Positions 42,614 to 52,182 of a DNA stretch of 64,000 nucleotides are shown here, piece by piece; the first letter of the stretch is position 1; every line of letters starts with the position of its first letter. A model generated the notes under the pieces. That model saw only the letters and a program-made list of their open reading frames with translations, made no database searches and had not been told where the DNA came from. A program made the position numbers and the translations under genes. Origin of the DNA: JACMLD01 sp039915085 (GTDB taxonomy: Bacteria; Bacteroidota; Bacteroidia; Chitinophagales; Chitinophagaceae); assembly GCA_039915085.1 (NCBI GenBank), contig JBDSOC010000098.1, positions 25,698 through 89,697 on the forward strand, given 5' to 3'.

Positions 42614-44434
42614 TTAGGGCGCAAATACGGGCATAGAGTCCTCCCATGGACTATCAGTCAATTGCCGTTTATCTGTTCCATCTGCATTCATTATGAAGAT
42701 TGCACCGTAAGGCTGAAATGTGTTGTCATACAGTGTCACTTCATCTTTGAAACCATAAATTCCGCTGCTCCACATTAGATGTTTACTGTCTGCCGTCCAA
42801 AAAGCATGGGCGTCATTTGCCGGAGATGTTGTGAGCTGGCGTAGATCAGTACCAGTAGGTTTTATTGTATAGATATCGAAATTGTTTCCGTCATGCTTTC
42901 TGGTAAATGAAATTAGCTTCCCGTCAGGTGACCAGAACGGAAGATTGTCATATTCCGTTGTCAAAATCTTTACCGAGTTGTCTTCCATGTTAAGTATCCT
43001 CAGCCCATCATTTTCGGCGCCCCACGACCGATAAACGATTTTCTTGCCGTCAGGAGAAAAGCTTGGGAAACCAGCATTGGGCATACCTTCCGTCAGGGCT
43101 TTTAGATCAGTGCCGTTCCTGCGGATCATCATAATCTTCGCCGGGCTTGTTTTGCGTGATTGCAGAAAGCCTCCATAACCAAAAGCAATCCATTGACCGT
43201 CGGGTGACCACGTTGGCATAAAGGCTGCGTCACCATCAGTAGGAGTAAATACTTTTTGCTTGTTTGAACCGTCAGCATCCATTATTGAAATACCTGAATC
43301 GAAATCCTTATCGGTAACGACCAATTTGCCATCTTTTGAAAAATTCGGGAACACATCTGTATATCTGTAATCATAGTTTGCATCCCAACTGTATAATGGC
43401 AAATTTTGCTTTCTGTGCGTAAAATCAACTTTTTCATAAATTACTTTTTTGCCATCCGGCGACCAGTATGGTGAGCGCATGTTGCCCTTGACATTTGCTC
43501 CACCACCAATATAGGCAAGTCCGGCGTTTGGTCCGGCTTTAAGCAGATAACCAATTTTCTCATTGGTTAAATATTGCGGAAGCACTTTTAAGCCCGGACC
43601 AGAAGTTAATTCAATCCTTTCTCCTGAGTTAATATCGACTGAAAAAATCTGGGAGCTTACCTTCAAAGCTAAATTTGGTCTGCGGGCTGCCCAGGTATCT
43701 TCAACCTGAATTTCATAATATATTATTTTTTTACCATCAGGAGACCATTTCGGTGCACCATCGCATAGCCCCGTTTTTGTAATCCGGCGAAAGCCGGTGC
43801 CGTCAGGATGAATAATATAAATGCTTAACTCCTGCACATGCTCCCAGCCCGAGCCATTGCCGTGCCCCAGCCATTCGGTATTACGATCCGAGGAAAATGC
43901 GATCCATTTACCATCAGGTGACCACGATGGATGAAAAAAACCGTTCGGTTTTGTAGGGTCACCCTGTATTTCAGATTTGCCCGTAAGGCCTACAAGTTTT
44001 TTAGTTTTAATATCCAGTATCCAAATGTTTGTCGTGTGGCTTAGTCTGGTTGATACAAACGCAACCCTGGATGCATCGGGCGATAAAGCAGATTGATCAT
44101 CCAATGCAGGGCTATCGGTTAATCTTTCCAGTGCCGTGCCATCCGGGTGTACCCGATAAATATCAGCCTGTCCCAGGCCATTTCTCTCAGAAGTGAAAGA
44201 TATCCATTGCCCATTTGCCGAATAAGAAGGATGATAATCAAATCCTTGTTCCGGCAAAAGGGGACGTTCGCCTGTACCATCTTCATTCGCAATAAAAAGT
44301 TCGGCTGCAGAAGGTCCGATCCTGTTCATTAACAATATTTCCTTTTTGCCAGCATTCTCTTTTTGAGCTGTACAGGAAATTGTAAATAATAAAATGGAAA
44401 TTGGCAACAGCATTATAATTTTTATGCTTTTCAT
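42614..44434 (-). CDS. TolB-like PD40 beta-propeller lipoprotein
   Basis: A 606-residue lipoprotein (ILLFTISC, Cys21) built almost wholly of WD40-like PD40 repeats. WSPDGK.I.F or a close variant occurs about ten times (for example SPDGKWIAFSSDRN, WSPDGKKVIY, FSPDGKKIVYRSWG). Repeats cover the full length, enough for one or two propellers, and there is no peptidase or OmpA domain. Known relatives are the TolB propeller and the N-terminal propeller of DPP-type proteases, both binding proteins or peptides. It is divergent from a LytS/LytTR pair; the shared region holds LytTR-type repeats, so it is probably a target of that system (inference). Substrate unknown. Confidence 0.88.
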   Translation of the reverse strand: MKSIKIIMLLPISILLFTISCTAQKENAGKKEILLMNRIGPSAAELFIANEDGTGERPLLPEQGFDYHPSYSANGQWISFTSERNGLGQADIYRVHPDGTALERLTDSPALDDQSALSPDASRVAFVSTRLSHTTNIWILDIKTKKLVGLTGKSEIQGDPTKPNGFFHPSWSPDGKWIAFSSDRNTEWLGHGNGSGWEHVQELSIYIIHPDGTGFRRITKTGLCDGAPKWSPDGKKIIYYEIQVEDTWAARRPNLALKVSSQIFSVDINSGERIELTSGPGLKVLPQYLTNEKIGYLLKAGPNAGLAYIGGGANVKGNMRSPYWSPDGKKVIYEKVDFTHRKQNLPLYSWDANYDYRYTDVFPNFSKDGKLVVTDKDFDSGISIMDADGSNKQKVFTPTDGDAAFMPTWSPDGQWIAFGYGGFLQSRKTSPAKIMMIRRNGTDLKALTEGMPNAGFPSFSPDGKKIVYRSWGAENDGLRILNMEDNSVKILTTEYDNLPFWSPDGKLISFTRKHDGNNFDIYTIKPTGTDLRQLTTSPANDAHAFWTADSKHLMWSSGIYGFKDEVTLYDNTFQPYGAIFIMNADGTDKRQLTDSPWEDSMPVFAP

Positions 44435-44537
44435 AATTATGTTATTTGATTATTTTTATTTGAATAAGCAACTTAAGTAAATGTACCAGGGAAATTTTAT
44501 TAAAGAAACAGACTATAAATGACCCGGCGTTCGCAAA

Positions 44538-44673
44538 TCGACCATTTTAAAATAATAATCGACCATTTCAGTGTAACAAGAGATCGGATTACAGGACAAC
44601 TATTCATTTGAATGAAAAGCCGTTGTGCCGGGAAAGCTGGCCGGATGGTCGTTAAACTTATTGGAATGGTCGA
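44538..44673. promoter_or_regulatory. two facing 9-12-9 repeat pairs, probable LytTR operators
   Basis: TCGACCATT occurs at 44538-44546 and 44559-44567, with exactly 12 bases between. The reverse complement occurs at 44665-44673 (AATGGTCGA) and with two changes at 44644-44652 (GATGGTCGT), again 12 bases apart. Nine-base direct repeats with 12-base spacers are the layout bound by LytTR proteins such as AgrA. One pair lies nearer the PD40 gene and the other nearer the kinase gene. Confidence 0.75.
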
Positions 44674-44731
44674 TTAATAGCCGTTCACACATACAGAACC
44701 CGTAATATTGATTAAAATGTTTTAGATCTAT

Positions 44732-45802
44732 ATGGCTAAATCACTTTTTCGCAAAAATGCCAGCCTGTTGGTTCATATTATTGCCTGGGTGCTGCTGGCA
44801 TTCATTGTACTTTATTATCACCCTATCACCTGGGGTATCGTACTGCCGTTAAAATTCTGGCTTAAACAAGTTTTTTTATTAGGGATAATGATGGCTGTCT
44901 TTTATTTCAATATCAATTTTTTGATTCCTTTTCTGTTAGAAAAAAGAAACCACCGTATTATTTATATTGGAGCAATACTGGTATTGGTAGTTGCAGGGAC
45001 AGCGCTGAACAGCATCTCAAACAAACTATTTGGGATAAACACCGTAATGGCAACAAGGGCATTAGCGGCCATCCAACCAAACCGAAAGACTTTCGGATTT
45101 CCTTTTGAAACGTTTATTCCAACTGTCATTTTACTATTAATCGGCTTTGGAACAACCATCAGTTTCATACGCAAGTGGCAGACAGAAGTCTTGTTGAGGC
45201 AAAAATACGAGCAGGAAAAAGTTTCTACCGAACTTCAATTTTTAAAAGCGCAGATTAACCCTCATTTTTTTTTTAATACTTTAAATAATATCTACTCTTA
45301 TACCCTTACAGACGGCGACATTGCAAGAACGGCGATAACGAATCTTTCGAAAATGATGCGCTACGTTTTATATGATTCACAAAACGGTCAGGTTTTTTTG
45401 GGCCAGGAATTAAACTTTTTAAACGATTATATTGAATTGATGAAATTACGGCTGACCGGTAAGACGTTGGTTAAATACGAATTTCCCGCACAGGTAAAAG
45501 AGATCATTCTTTCCCCCATGCTGTTCCTGCCGCTTGTTGAAAATGCTTTCAAGCATGGTACCAGCAATGTGGAACATGGATTCATTACGGTTACATTGCA
45601 ACAATTGGAAAATGAGATTGAATTATCGGTGAGAAATACGATTTTCGGCAAACAGCGACAAAATGTCGAAACCAGCAATGGAATAGGCCTGGCAAATACG
45701 CAACGCCGGCTTGATTTGTTGTATCCGGGCAAACATGTTTTAATTACTGGAATCAATGCAAATAATGAATATGAAGCAACGCTAAAACTTTTTACGCGAT
45801 GA
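44732..45802 (+). CDS. LytS/YehU-type sensor histidine kinase
   Basis: A 356-residue inner-membrane kinase. Four hydrophobic helices occupy about residues 10-145 and carry the sensing region, with no extra periplasmic domain. The His_kinase (PF06580) box LKAQINPHFFFNTLNNI gives phospho-acceptor H178. The ATPase part has LVENAFKHG (N box) and GIGLANTQRRLDLLYPG (G box). It overlaps the response-regulator gene by four bases (ATGA), so the two form a translationally coupled pair. The signal is unknown; the neighbouring PD40 lipoprotein is a possible output or partner. Confidence 0.94.
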   Translation: MAKSLFRKNASLLVHIIAWVLLAFIVLYYHPITWGIVLPLKFWLKQVFLLGIMMAVFYFNINFLIPFLLEKRNHRIIYIGAILVLVVAGTALNSISNKLFGINTVMATRALAAIQPNRKTFGFPFETFIPTVILLLIGFGTTISFIRKWQTEVLLRQKYEQEKVSTELQFLKAQINPHFFFNTLNNIYSYTLTDGDIARTAITNLSKMMRYVLYDSQNGQVFLGQELNFLNDYIELMKLRLTGKTLVKYEFPAQVKEIILSPMLFLPLVENAFKHGTSNVEHGFITVTLQQLENEIELSVRNTIFGKQRQNVETSNGIGLANTQRRLDLLYPGKHVLITGINANNEYEATLKLFTR

Positions 45803-46521
45803 TTATTAAGTGCATAGCGGTGGATGATGAGCCACCCGCTTTAAAATTGTTGACGATGTTTATACGTCAGACCACTTTCTTGACTTTAAAGGGAGTATTT
45901 GACAATGGCATAGAAGCATTAAAATATGTTACCGAAAATTCTGTCGATTTAATATTTTTAGATATTCAGATGTCTGATATTACTGGCGTAGAGATAGCCG
46001 GAATATTAAACAGGCGCAATCCGCAGTCTGTCACTAAAATCATTTTCACTACCGCTTTTGACAAATTTGCTATTGAGGGATACCGGCTAAATATCCTTGA
46101 CTATTTGCTAAAACCTTATACGTACACGGACTTTTTAAGGGCTTCAAAAAAAGCTTTATTGGCAAAATCAGAGGAGTTAGCCGGATCAATTTTGCCCAGG
46201 GATAGTTTTCTATATCTAAAAGTTGATTCTCAAATCGTTAAGATAGCCTGCAATCAAATTCTTTATATTGAAGGTCTTAAAGACTATGCTAAAATCTATC
46301 TCTCTAAAGAAGAAAAGCCTATCCTGTCTTTGATAACTTTAAAATTGCTTGAAGAAAAGCTATCGCCAGACCATTTTATGAGGGTACATAAATCGTTCAT
46401 CGTAGCGGTGGATAAGATTACGGCAATTACCAAAAACTCCCTGACCATTGCGGGTAAAATGATTGCTGTAAGTGAGGCTTATAAGGAATCATTTATGATT
46501 TTATTTAATAAATGGGTTTAA
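45799..46521 (+). CDS. LytTR-family response regulator
   Basis: A 240-residue regulator. The receiver domain has the acidic pocket VDDE (8-11), the phospho-acceptor D55 (LIFLDIQM) and LKPYTYTDF with the conserved Lys. A LytTR DNA-binding domain follows from about 145 (LYLKVDSQIVKI, ILYIEGLKDYAKIYL, MRVHKSFIVAVDKI). It is the cognate partner of the kinase and the natural candidate to bind the 9-12-9 repeats at 44538-44673, giving autoregulation plus control of the PD40 gene (inference). Confidence 0.95.
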   Translation: MIIKCIAVDDEPPALKLLTMFIRQTTFLTLKGVFDNGIEALKYVTENSVDLIFLDIQMSDITGVEIAGILNRRNPQSVTKIIFTTAFDKFAIEGYRLNILDYLLKPYTYTDFLRASKKALLAKSEELAGSILPRDSFLYLKVDSQIVKIACNQILYIEGLKDYAKIYLSKEEKPILSLITLKLLEEKLSPDHFMRVHKSFIVAVDKITAITKNSLTIAGKMIAVSEAYKESFMILFNKWV

Positions 46522-46961
46522 AAAAAATCTTTTTTCGCTTTATTAAAAATCAAAAGTTGGAAAAATTAAGTGTCGGATTTCAGAGAGGAAATTGGTCAAA
46601 AACACTTCCAATTTATAAAACATTTGTATCTGTGTTTACTAAGCTTCATTAACAATAAAGCGAGGTAGGTCTTGACAAATTCACTTTTTATAATAATACG
46701 TCAAAGAGCAACTTATCCTTACAAGGAAAATTAAATTTTCAAATGCACTTGTTTGATTGCGCTCCAATTTTCGCAGCTTTGGATTTCGCCAAGTTGTAAG
46801 TTGTATGACAATTATTAAATATTTGCACTGGCATATACTATGTTGCTTATATACTCCCTATGATATCAGTGCCTTCTCTGATATCAGTGCTCACATTACA
46901 GAGACCTGCGATACAGAAATCTCTGCCACTACTTTGAGTTCAAGCACAGATAAGGTACAAA
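46522..46961. other. gene-free stretch with an 18-base-period direct repeat
   Basis: No protein family is seen. The twelve-base TGATATCAGTGC, containing the palindrome GATATC, occurs at 46861-46872 and again at 46879-46890, six bases apart. It lies just beyond the TolC stop and about 350 bases after the LytTR gene. Function unknown; possibly a regulatory site or chance. Confidence 0.4.
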
Positions 46962-48365
46962 TCATCTTAAGTATATAATTCCAGTGGCCCATTCAATAGC
47001 ATATTTAGCCTTGTAATATTTGAGCGTTAGCTCAACTTGTTTTTGGGCTAGTTCAATCAGCTTGTTTTCACGGCCATTCACAAAAAATAGGCTGCTTTCG
47101 CCTTGTGCAAATTTTAATTCCTCATTCGACAATAGGGTCTTATAATTGTTATACAAACTTTGGCTGGTTGTTATTTGTTGTCTTAGCATATTAAATTTGT
47201 TCAGGTACCCGCGTATTTTGTTTTCTGTTTCCTGTCGCTTGTACAGTAATTCCAGATTGGTTTCCTTGATTTTTAATTTTGTTTTTCGATAATCTCCCCG
47301 CGCTTCCCTTAAGAACAAGGGGATTTTAAATTCTATTCCCCATTTATAATTATTTTGAATAAAAGCCGGATTGACATTTTTAAGAATATTATAGTCTTTA
47401 TTCAACAAATTGGCTTTTACAGAAAAGTAGGGTAATAAGTTTTGTATTTTTAGTTTCCGTTCAACTTCCAGGCTATTGAGTTTGTAGTCGTACAGCTTCA
47501 GAGTCGGATTCTGCAAACTTGATTGTCTGATGAGTTCGCCCGCATCTTTATCCTGCACATCGCTCACATCTGGAAAATATTCTGGCAATTGATTTTCGCT
47601 CACCAAATAAGAATCTTCATTTTCCTTCCATAGATAGTTTGACAATTCTAAACTGGCATTGTTCCATTTTAACAGTGCCTCGGATTGTGACAGCTGATAA
47701 TTCTGGAACTGTACAAAAGCTTCTGTAGTATCCATTATAGCACGATCGCCGCTTTTAAATGCGATGCGCACTAGCCACAGCCTTTTTTCTGCAATTGCAA
47801 CAAATTCCGAATAGAGTAAATATAACCTGTAACTGGCTGCCCATTGCCAGTATGCATTGTAAGCTTCAAAAAGTAGGTTATTAAGAATAATCAGTCTTTC
47901 CTGAACGCTCTGTTTGCTATATATTTTTGCTTGTTGCAAAACGGCTCTTCTTTTATCCATGAGCAGTCCTTTTGCAAGCGGCAATTCTATACCCAGGTAA
48001 CTTGTTTTGCCTTTTGTAGTTTCGGGAGATGGAAAGTCGCCCCCGTTGTTTTCAAACCCGGCTCGCAGATTGCCAACCGGCAAGGGAACCGTTAATTCCG
48101 GGTTATTGTAGAAATAATAGTTTTTGCCATCAAAGGTTTTGTCGCTGGCTTCGAACCCTAAAAACGGATCAAAATTTCCCCTTGCGGCTATTAGTTCTGC
48201 ACCAGCTTTGTCCACCTGTAAGTCTGCCTGTTTTGCAATAGGATGATATTTTCTCACCTGACCGATAAAAGCATCGAGTGTAAAAACTTCAGGCTTCGTT
48301 CGTTGCGCAAAACAATTAGTCATGAAACCAGAAAAGCCCACAACAAGTAAAACTAAACGTTTCAT
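46962..48365 (-). CDS. TolC-family outer-membrane efflux/secretion channel
   Basis: A 467-residue outer-membrane factor. A signal peptide ends near MTNCFAQ (20). It has two OEP repeats of long helices (VDKAGAELIAARGNFDPFLGFEAS, then NSLEVERKLKIQNLLPYFSVKANLLN in the second half) and an end typical of the family (LTLKYYKAKYAIEWATGII). It is the last gene of the ABC, HlyD, TolC run, 10 bases after HlyD, and supplies the outer-membrane conduit of a type I secretion-like system. Confidence 0.92.
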   Translation of the reverse strand: MKRLVLLVVGFSGFMTNCFAQRTKPEVFTLDAFIGQVRKYHPIAKQADLQVDKAGAELIAARGNFDPFLGFEASDKTFDGKNYYFYNNPELTVPLPVGNLRAGFENNGGDFPSPETTKGKTSYLGIELPLAKGLLMDKRRAVLQQAKIYSKQSVQERLIILNNLLFEAYNAYWQWAASYRLYLLYSEFVAIAEKRLWLVRIAFKSGDRAIMDTTEAFVQFQNYQLSQSEALLKWNNASLELSNYLWKENEDSYLVSENQLPEYFPDVSDVQDKDAGELIRQSSLQNPTLKLYDYKLNSLEVERKLKIQNLLPYFSVKANLLNKDYNILKNVNPAFIQNNYKWGIEFKIPLFLREARGDYRKTKLKIKETNLELLYKRQETENKIRGYLNKFNMLRQQITTSQSLYNNYKTLLSNEELKFAQGESSLFFVNGRENKLIELAQKQVELTLKYYKAKYAIEWATGIIYLR

Positions 48366-48375
48366 AATTTATCAA

Positions 48376-49728
48376 TTATTCTCCTTTCTTGTTTGCTTTT
48401 TCTTGGTCGGGCTTGTAGTATTCAGGAGGGAATCCATTGATATTCCGCCAGAGTTCATAATAAATACGAACATCCTTCAACAGTGCAATACCATTTGCGC
48501 CGCCACCCATTCTTAATTGTTCAGGCCATTTTTTTTCATCGGGGTCTTCTGCTACCAACACCCGGAATTTTCCATTGCTGCTTACTGAAGTTTCAACAGC
48601 AGAAACACGGCCTCCAAATGTTCCGTAACTACTTTTTGGCCAGCCGCTAAAAACAATGACTGGAAAGCCATCAAATATGAACCTTACTTTTTGGCCTGTA
48701 TTGATTAGGGGTAAATCCATCGGCTCCACAAAAAGTTCAACTGCATATTGGACCGAGGAAGGTACAATCTCTGCAATCATCTCGCCTTCTTTCAGCATCT
48801 CCCCAATACCTGCTTTTTTTGCGCCAACTATTTGACCGTTTTGCGGCGCAATAATATAATACAATTTGTTGCGTACATCATAGCTGGCATAAAGATTTTC
48901 CAGCTTTGCCAGTTCAGCTTCTGTTGAAGCAGCGCTGGATAAGGCAGCAAATTTTTCGCTTTCAGTTTTTGATATTTTATCTGCATAATCCTGAAAAATG
49001 CTATTCTTTTCTATCCGAAGATTGGCCAGTTCCTGCTTGCTTTGTAAAAATTTGTTTTCAGCAATTATTTTTTTTGCTGCAGCCGTTTGAAAATTTACTT
49101 TTCTCTTTTCAAAATCTACCAATGAAATAACCCCACTATCCAGCATCAGCCGGGCGGCTTCGATTTGCCTGTTATAAACCTGCAGTTCGTTATTTACGGC
49201 TATCAGATCTGCACTGTCGCCTGCAACTTTTAGCTGTTGCTGCAATAACTTATTGTCCAGCGACTGCAGCTTAAAAATTCTGCCTTCAGTTATTGCTGCG
49301 GTCTGGGCCTCCGTAGCTGCAGCCTTATTTTGATAACCTACCTTACTTTGTTGTTTGGCGGAAATTTGTTGTTGCGTCCTTTTCAATAATTCCGGGTCAA
49401 AATAATCGACTTTTACTTCTCCCAATTGTAAAATAGTATCTCCTTTTTTTAGATTATCACCTTCTTTTATGTACCACCTGACAATACGGCCTGCAATAAT
49501 GGTATTTATTTCCTGCGGGCGCTGCTCCTGCCGGAGCGTCGTTACTTTACCTTTAGCCCTCACGTTCTGTGTCCAGGGCAAAAGTAAAATTATGAATAGC
49601 AGCATAAGTGTTCCCCATAGCCAGTATGTTATAGTGTTTTTTCGGCCAACACGGTAAACCTTTGCAAAACTGGAAAGAGGTCTGGCTAAAGCCTCTTCTT
49701 CGATATTTTGCGTTAAATAATTATTCAT
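48376..49728 (-). CDS. HlyD-family membrane-fusion (adaptor) protein
   Basis: A 450-residue periplasmic adaptor. One N-terminal membrane helix is near 33-52 (TYWLWGTLMLLFIILLLPW). The lipoyl/barrel-sandwich half-motif is GRIVRWYIKEGDNLKKGDTI; long coiled-coil hairpin helices occupy about 110-260 (RTQQQISAKQQ, KTESEKFAALSSAASTEAELAKLE). The return lipoyl half is IIAPQNGQIVGAKKAGIGEMLKEGE, followed by a beta-barrel. It bridges the ABC transporter (36 bases upstream) and TolC. No cargo gene is recognisable nearby. Confidence 0.93.
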   Translation of the reverse strand: MNNYLTQNIEEEALARPLSSFAKVYRVGRKNTITYWLWGTLMLLFIILLLPWTQNVRAKGKVTTLRQEQRPQEINTIIAGRIVRWYIKEGDNLKKGDTILQLGEVKVDYFDPELLKRTQQQISAKQQSKVGYQNKAAATEAQTAAITEGRIFKLQSLDNKLLQQQLKVAGDSADLIAVNNELQVYNRQIEAARLMLDSGVISLVDFEKRKVNFQTAAAKKIIAENKFLQSKQELANLRIEKNSIFQDYADKISKTESEKFAALSSAASTEAELAKLENLYASYDVRNKLYYIIAPQNGQIVGAKKAGIGEMLKEGEMIAEIVPSSVQYAVELFVEPMDLPLINTGQKVRFIFDGFPVIVFSGWPKSSYGTFGGRVSAVETSVSSNGKFRVLVAEDPDEKKWPEQLRMGGGANGIALLKDVRIYYELWRNINGFPPEYYKPDQEKANKKGE

Positions 49729-49764
49729 TATAAAATGATTTAGAAAACCATTTCAGCGAACAGC

Positions 49765-51420
49765 CTACCCTGCTTTGTTTAGCAAAACAATTTTATCAAC
49801 ATTCGCTTTGAGACCTTCGTCTTTTGAAGCAATAAGTACTGTGGAGTTTTTATTGTTCTTTATATAGTCAATAACCTTGTTTTTATAGGGTTGTTCCAGG
49901 TGTTCAAATGGTTCTTCGAGCAATAACAGCCTGTGGTCGCCCAATAAAGCCCTTATCAACAGGATGTTTTTACGAACGCTATTTGATAGTTTATGGCCTC
50001 CGGGTAAAAGCATAGTGTCATAACCATCTTTACAGGTTTGAATAAAAGAAAGCAGCCCTGTTAACGCTGCCATACTGGAGATTTCCTGCATTCTGATGCT
50101 GTGACTGCCCATAGTGATGTTTTCCTTTATTGTACCCTGGAACAAATCCTGGTTACCCAGCATGATACCCGTTTGTTGCCGGAGACTGGCTATATTATAA
50201 TTGGCCAGTGGTATGCCATCAATTAAAATATTACCGGTGTAGTTAATAAAAGCACCTGTAAAGAGTCGCAAAACGGTAGATTTTCCTACACCTGATGCCC
50301 CTTTCAATTGCACCATTTCCCCCTTTTCGATAACAAGATTGAAATTAGCAAGCACCGGTGCATTATCACCATATGCGAAACTTATATTATTACATTCAAG
50401 GGATACACCCCCATTTTTAACTTCCAGTAGCAAGCTGCCACCTCCTTCTTTTTCTGCCTCAGTAATAATATTTAATTTTTCTACTGATACTAATGCGTCA
50501 TATACAGCATCAAGATTCATAATTAATTTTTCGATGGAACCAATAATTGTTATAATAACGATGTCTGCCGCAATAAACTGCCCTACATTGATTTGCTGGC
50601 TTACCAGCAGGTAAGAACCGATTATCAGCATTGCTGCTGTTATGATTATTTTAAATGAAATAAGACTCCAGAACTGGGTTAACAAAATTTTGAAATGCTT
50701 TGTACTGGATGCCAGGTATTGAATGGCCATTTCATCCGTCTTATTAATATGAATAGAAGTTTCTCTTGTGTATTTGAAGGTTTTGACAGTGCGGGCAATC
50801 TGCTGGAGCCACCCGGCAACGGCGTACTTGTAGCTACTAGCATCCATCGCTGTGGAAAGGCCTTGTGAAGAGGTAAATCTTATTATAAGAAATACTGCGA
50901 CAAGCAACAATACTCCAAAAGCAATGAATACCGGGTGGTAAAATGCCAGTAGCAACAAACCCAGCAAAACCTGGATGATGGCTGCCGGAAGGTCTATTAC
51001 CAGTTTATCAATACTCTTTTGCAGCGAAATAGAATCAAAAAACTTATTTACTATTTCAGGCAAATACTCATTATCCAGTTTTTCGATATTCAATTTAGGC
51101 AACCGGTCTGCGTATTCCAGTGCATAGCGCAGGAATAGTTTTTGCTTTACTTTTTCAATCGTCTGCAATTGCCTAACCTGTAAGAGCCCATTTATAAAAA
51201 CACCAAAAACAACAAGGCCTATCAATATCACGATAGATGTTGAGATAGACCCTGCCATAACAAAACCTATGATCGACTGGATACCGAGTGGCAGGGAAAG
51301 CTGTACCAGCCCGGCAAATATCGCAAGGGTGTAAACATAAATTAAATCACTCCGGTCCAGCCATAAAATAAGGTTGAGCTTGCGGATTGCTTTTGAAATA
51401 GAAGTACTACTGGATCCCAT
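49765..51420 (-). CDS. type I secretion-like ABC exporter with altered ATPase motifs
   Basis: A 551-residue half-transporter. The membrane domain (20-310) has about six helices. The ATPase domain starts near 340. Walker A is intact (GASGVGKST, 374-382) and a Q-loop Gln is at 424. However, the signature reads LSNSV (478-482) instead of LSGGQ. Walker B reads LLLLEEPF with Glu502 where Asp is normal. The switch position has ASKD (531-534) instead of a His. There is no N-terminal peptidase domain. It is the first gene of the ABC, HlyD, TolC operon and would drive export of an unknown protein or peptide. The motif changes suggest slow or asymmetric ATP hydrolysis (inference). Confidence 0.9.
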   Translation of the reverse strand: MGSSSTSISKAIRKLNLILWLDRSDLIYVYTLAIFAGLVQLSLPLGIQSIIGFVMAGSISTSIVILIGLVVFGVFINGLLQVRQLQTIEKVKQKLFLRYALEYADRLPKLNIEKLDNEYLPEIVNKFFDSISLQKSIDKLVIDLPAAIIQVLLGLLLLAFYHPVFIAFGVLLLVAVFLIIRFTSSQGLSTAMDASSYKYAVAGWLQQIARTVKTFKYTRETSIHINKTDEMAIQYLASSTKHFKILLTQFWSLISFKIIITAAMLIIGSYLLVSQQINVGQFIAADIVIITIIGSIEKLIMNLDAVYDALVSVEKLNIITEAEKEGGGSLLLEVKNGGVSLECNNISFAYGDNAPVLANFNLVIEKGEMVQLKGASGVGKSTVLRLFTGAFINYTGNILIDGIPLANYNIASLRQQTGIMLGNQDLFQGTIKENITMGSHSIRMQEISSMAALTGLLSFIQTCKDGYDTMLLPGGHKLSNSVRKNILLIRALLGDHRLLLLEEPFEHLEQPYKNKVIDYIKNNKNSTVLIASKDEGLKANVDKIVLLNKAG

Positions 51421-51860
51421 TCGCTTTTTAATGTCTTTTATATTTTTCTATTAATTTCTTAATCTTCAGAAATTTTTGGTTTACGACTTATGCTAAACAC
51501 CCTGTGGAAAATTACTACCTGAGTGAGAAACTTTACGTTTTGGCCTGTTATCTTAGGCCGTTGACTTTCAAGGATGACTACAATTTTTTAGATTTTTTTA
51601 GCATTGCTTAATAGTTTGAATAAATAAAGGCAAATGATAATCGAAAAAGCATTAAAAAATTTTGCTATAATAACATCTTTACTACTAAATGTTAAGAATA
51701 ACGCGACTATCAGGATTAAAATGCCAATCATTATTTTTACCGATGGGGCAATTGATTTCATTTACTTTTTTTTATGTGCTCTTTTGTGTCGTTATTAATT
51801 TAAGACTGTTGGAGAATACAAAACAGGCGATCCGCCAAAATTTTGTCATGTTTTGATAAT
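51421..51860. other. gene-free AT-rich spacer
   Basis: 440 bases between the start of the ABC gene and the end of the small-protein gene. I see no recognisable protein or strong hairpin; the ABC operon promoter should lie at its left end. Confidence 0.4.
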
Positions 51861-52130
51861 TTATTGTGTCAGCCTTCCCATTGTATTAACTTCAATGTGT
51901 GCATTTAAACTGGTATGGGTTTGCCCTTTTTCTCTCATTTTCCGGATAGCGCTTCTCAAAGTCTCTTCCAACTGAATGATCTTTTTTTCTGAATGCTTGA
52001 TATCCTCTTCTGATTCATCAATTGTCTTTATTTTTTGCTCATGAAAAGCAATCTTTGTTTTAAAGATGGCCGTTAAAAGCGCTTCCGCTTCTTCAATCGT
52101 AAACACGCCACTGATAAGTTGTATTTCCAT
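51861..52130 (-). CDS. small coiled-coil protein, paralogue A
   Basis: An 89-residue charged protein with no signal. It begins MEIQLISGVFTIEEAEALL, then TKIAFHEQKI, EEDIKHSEKKIIQLEETLRSAI. The second half is a predicted coiled coil. It is clearly related to the 81-residue product at 53074-53319 (MNIHLIKGSF, KIQFHENKI, NEEDIKMRERRIKQLQNDI). No known function. It is the last gene of a four-gene minus-strand run, 52 bases after the zinc-ribbon gene. Two paralogues around one larger protein suggest a complex or toxin-like set, but nothing supports a specific role. Confidence 0.75.
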   Translation of the reverse strand: MEIQLISGVFTIEEAEALLTAIFKTKIAFHEQKIKTIDESEEDIKHSEKKIIQLEETLRSAIRKMREKGQTHTSLNAHIEVNTMGRLTQ

Positions 52131-52182
52131 TTTATTTGGGTTTCACTATTTATTATTATCAACTATCACTTTTCCCCTTCTG

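Noticed and set aside
46861..46890. Start of a CRISPR-like array
   Set aside because: Only two 12-base repeats with a six-base gap; no spacers, no further units and no cas genes in the window.
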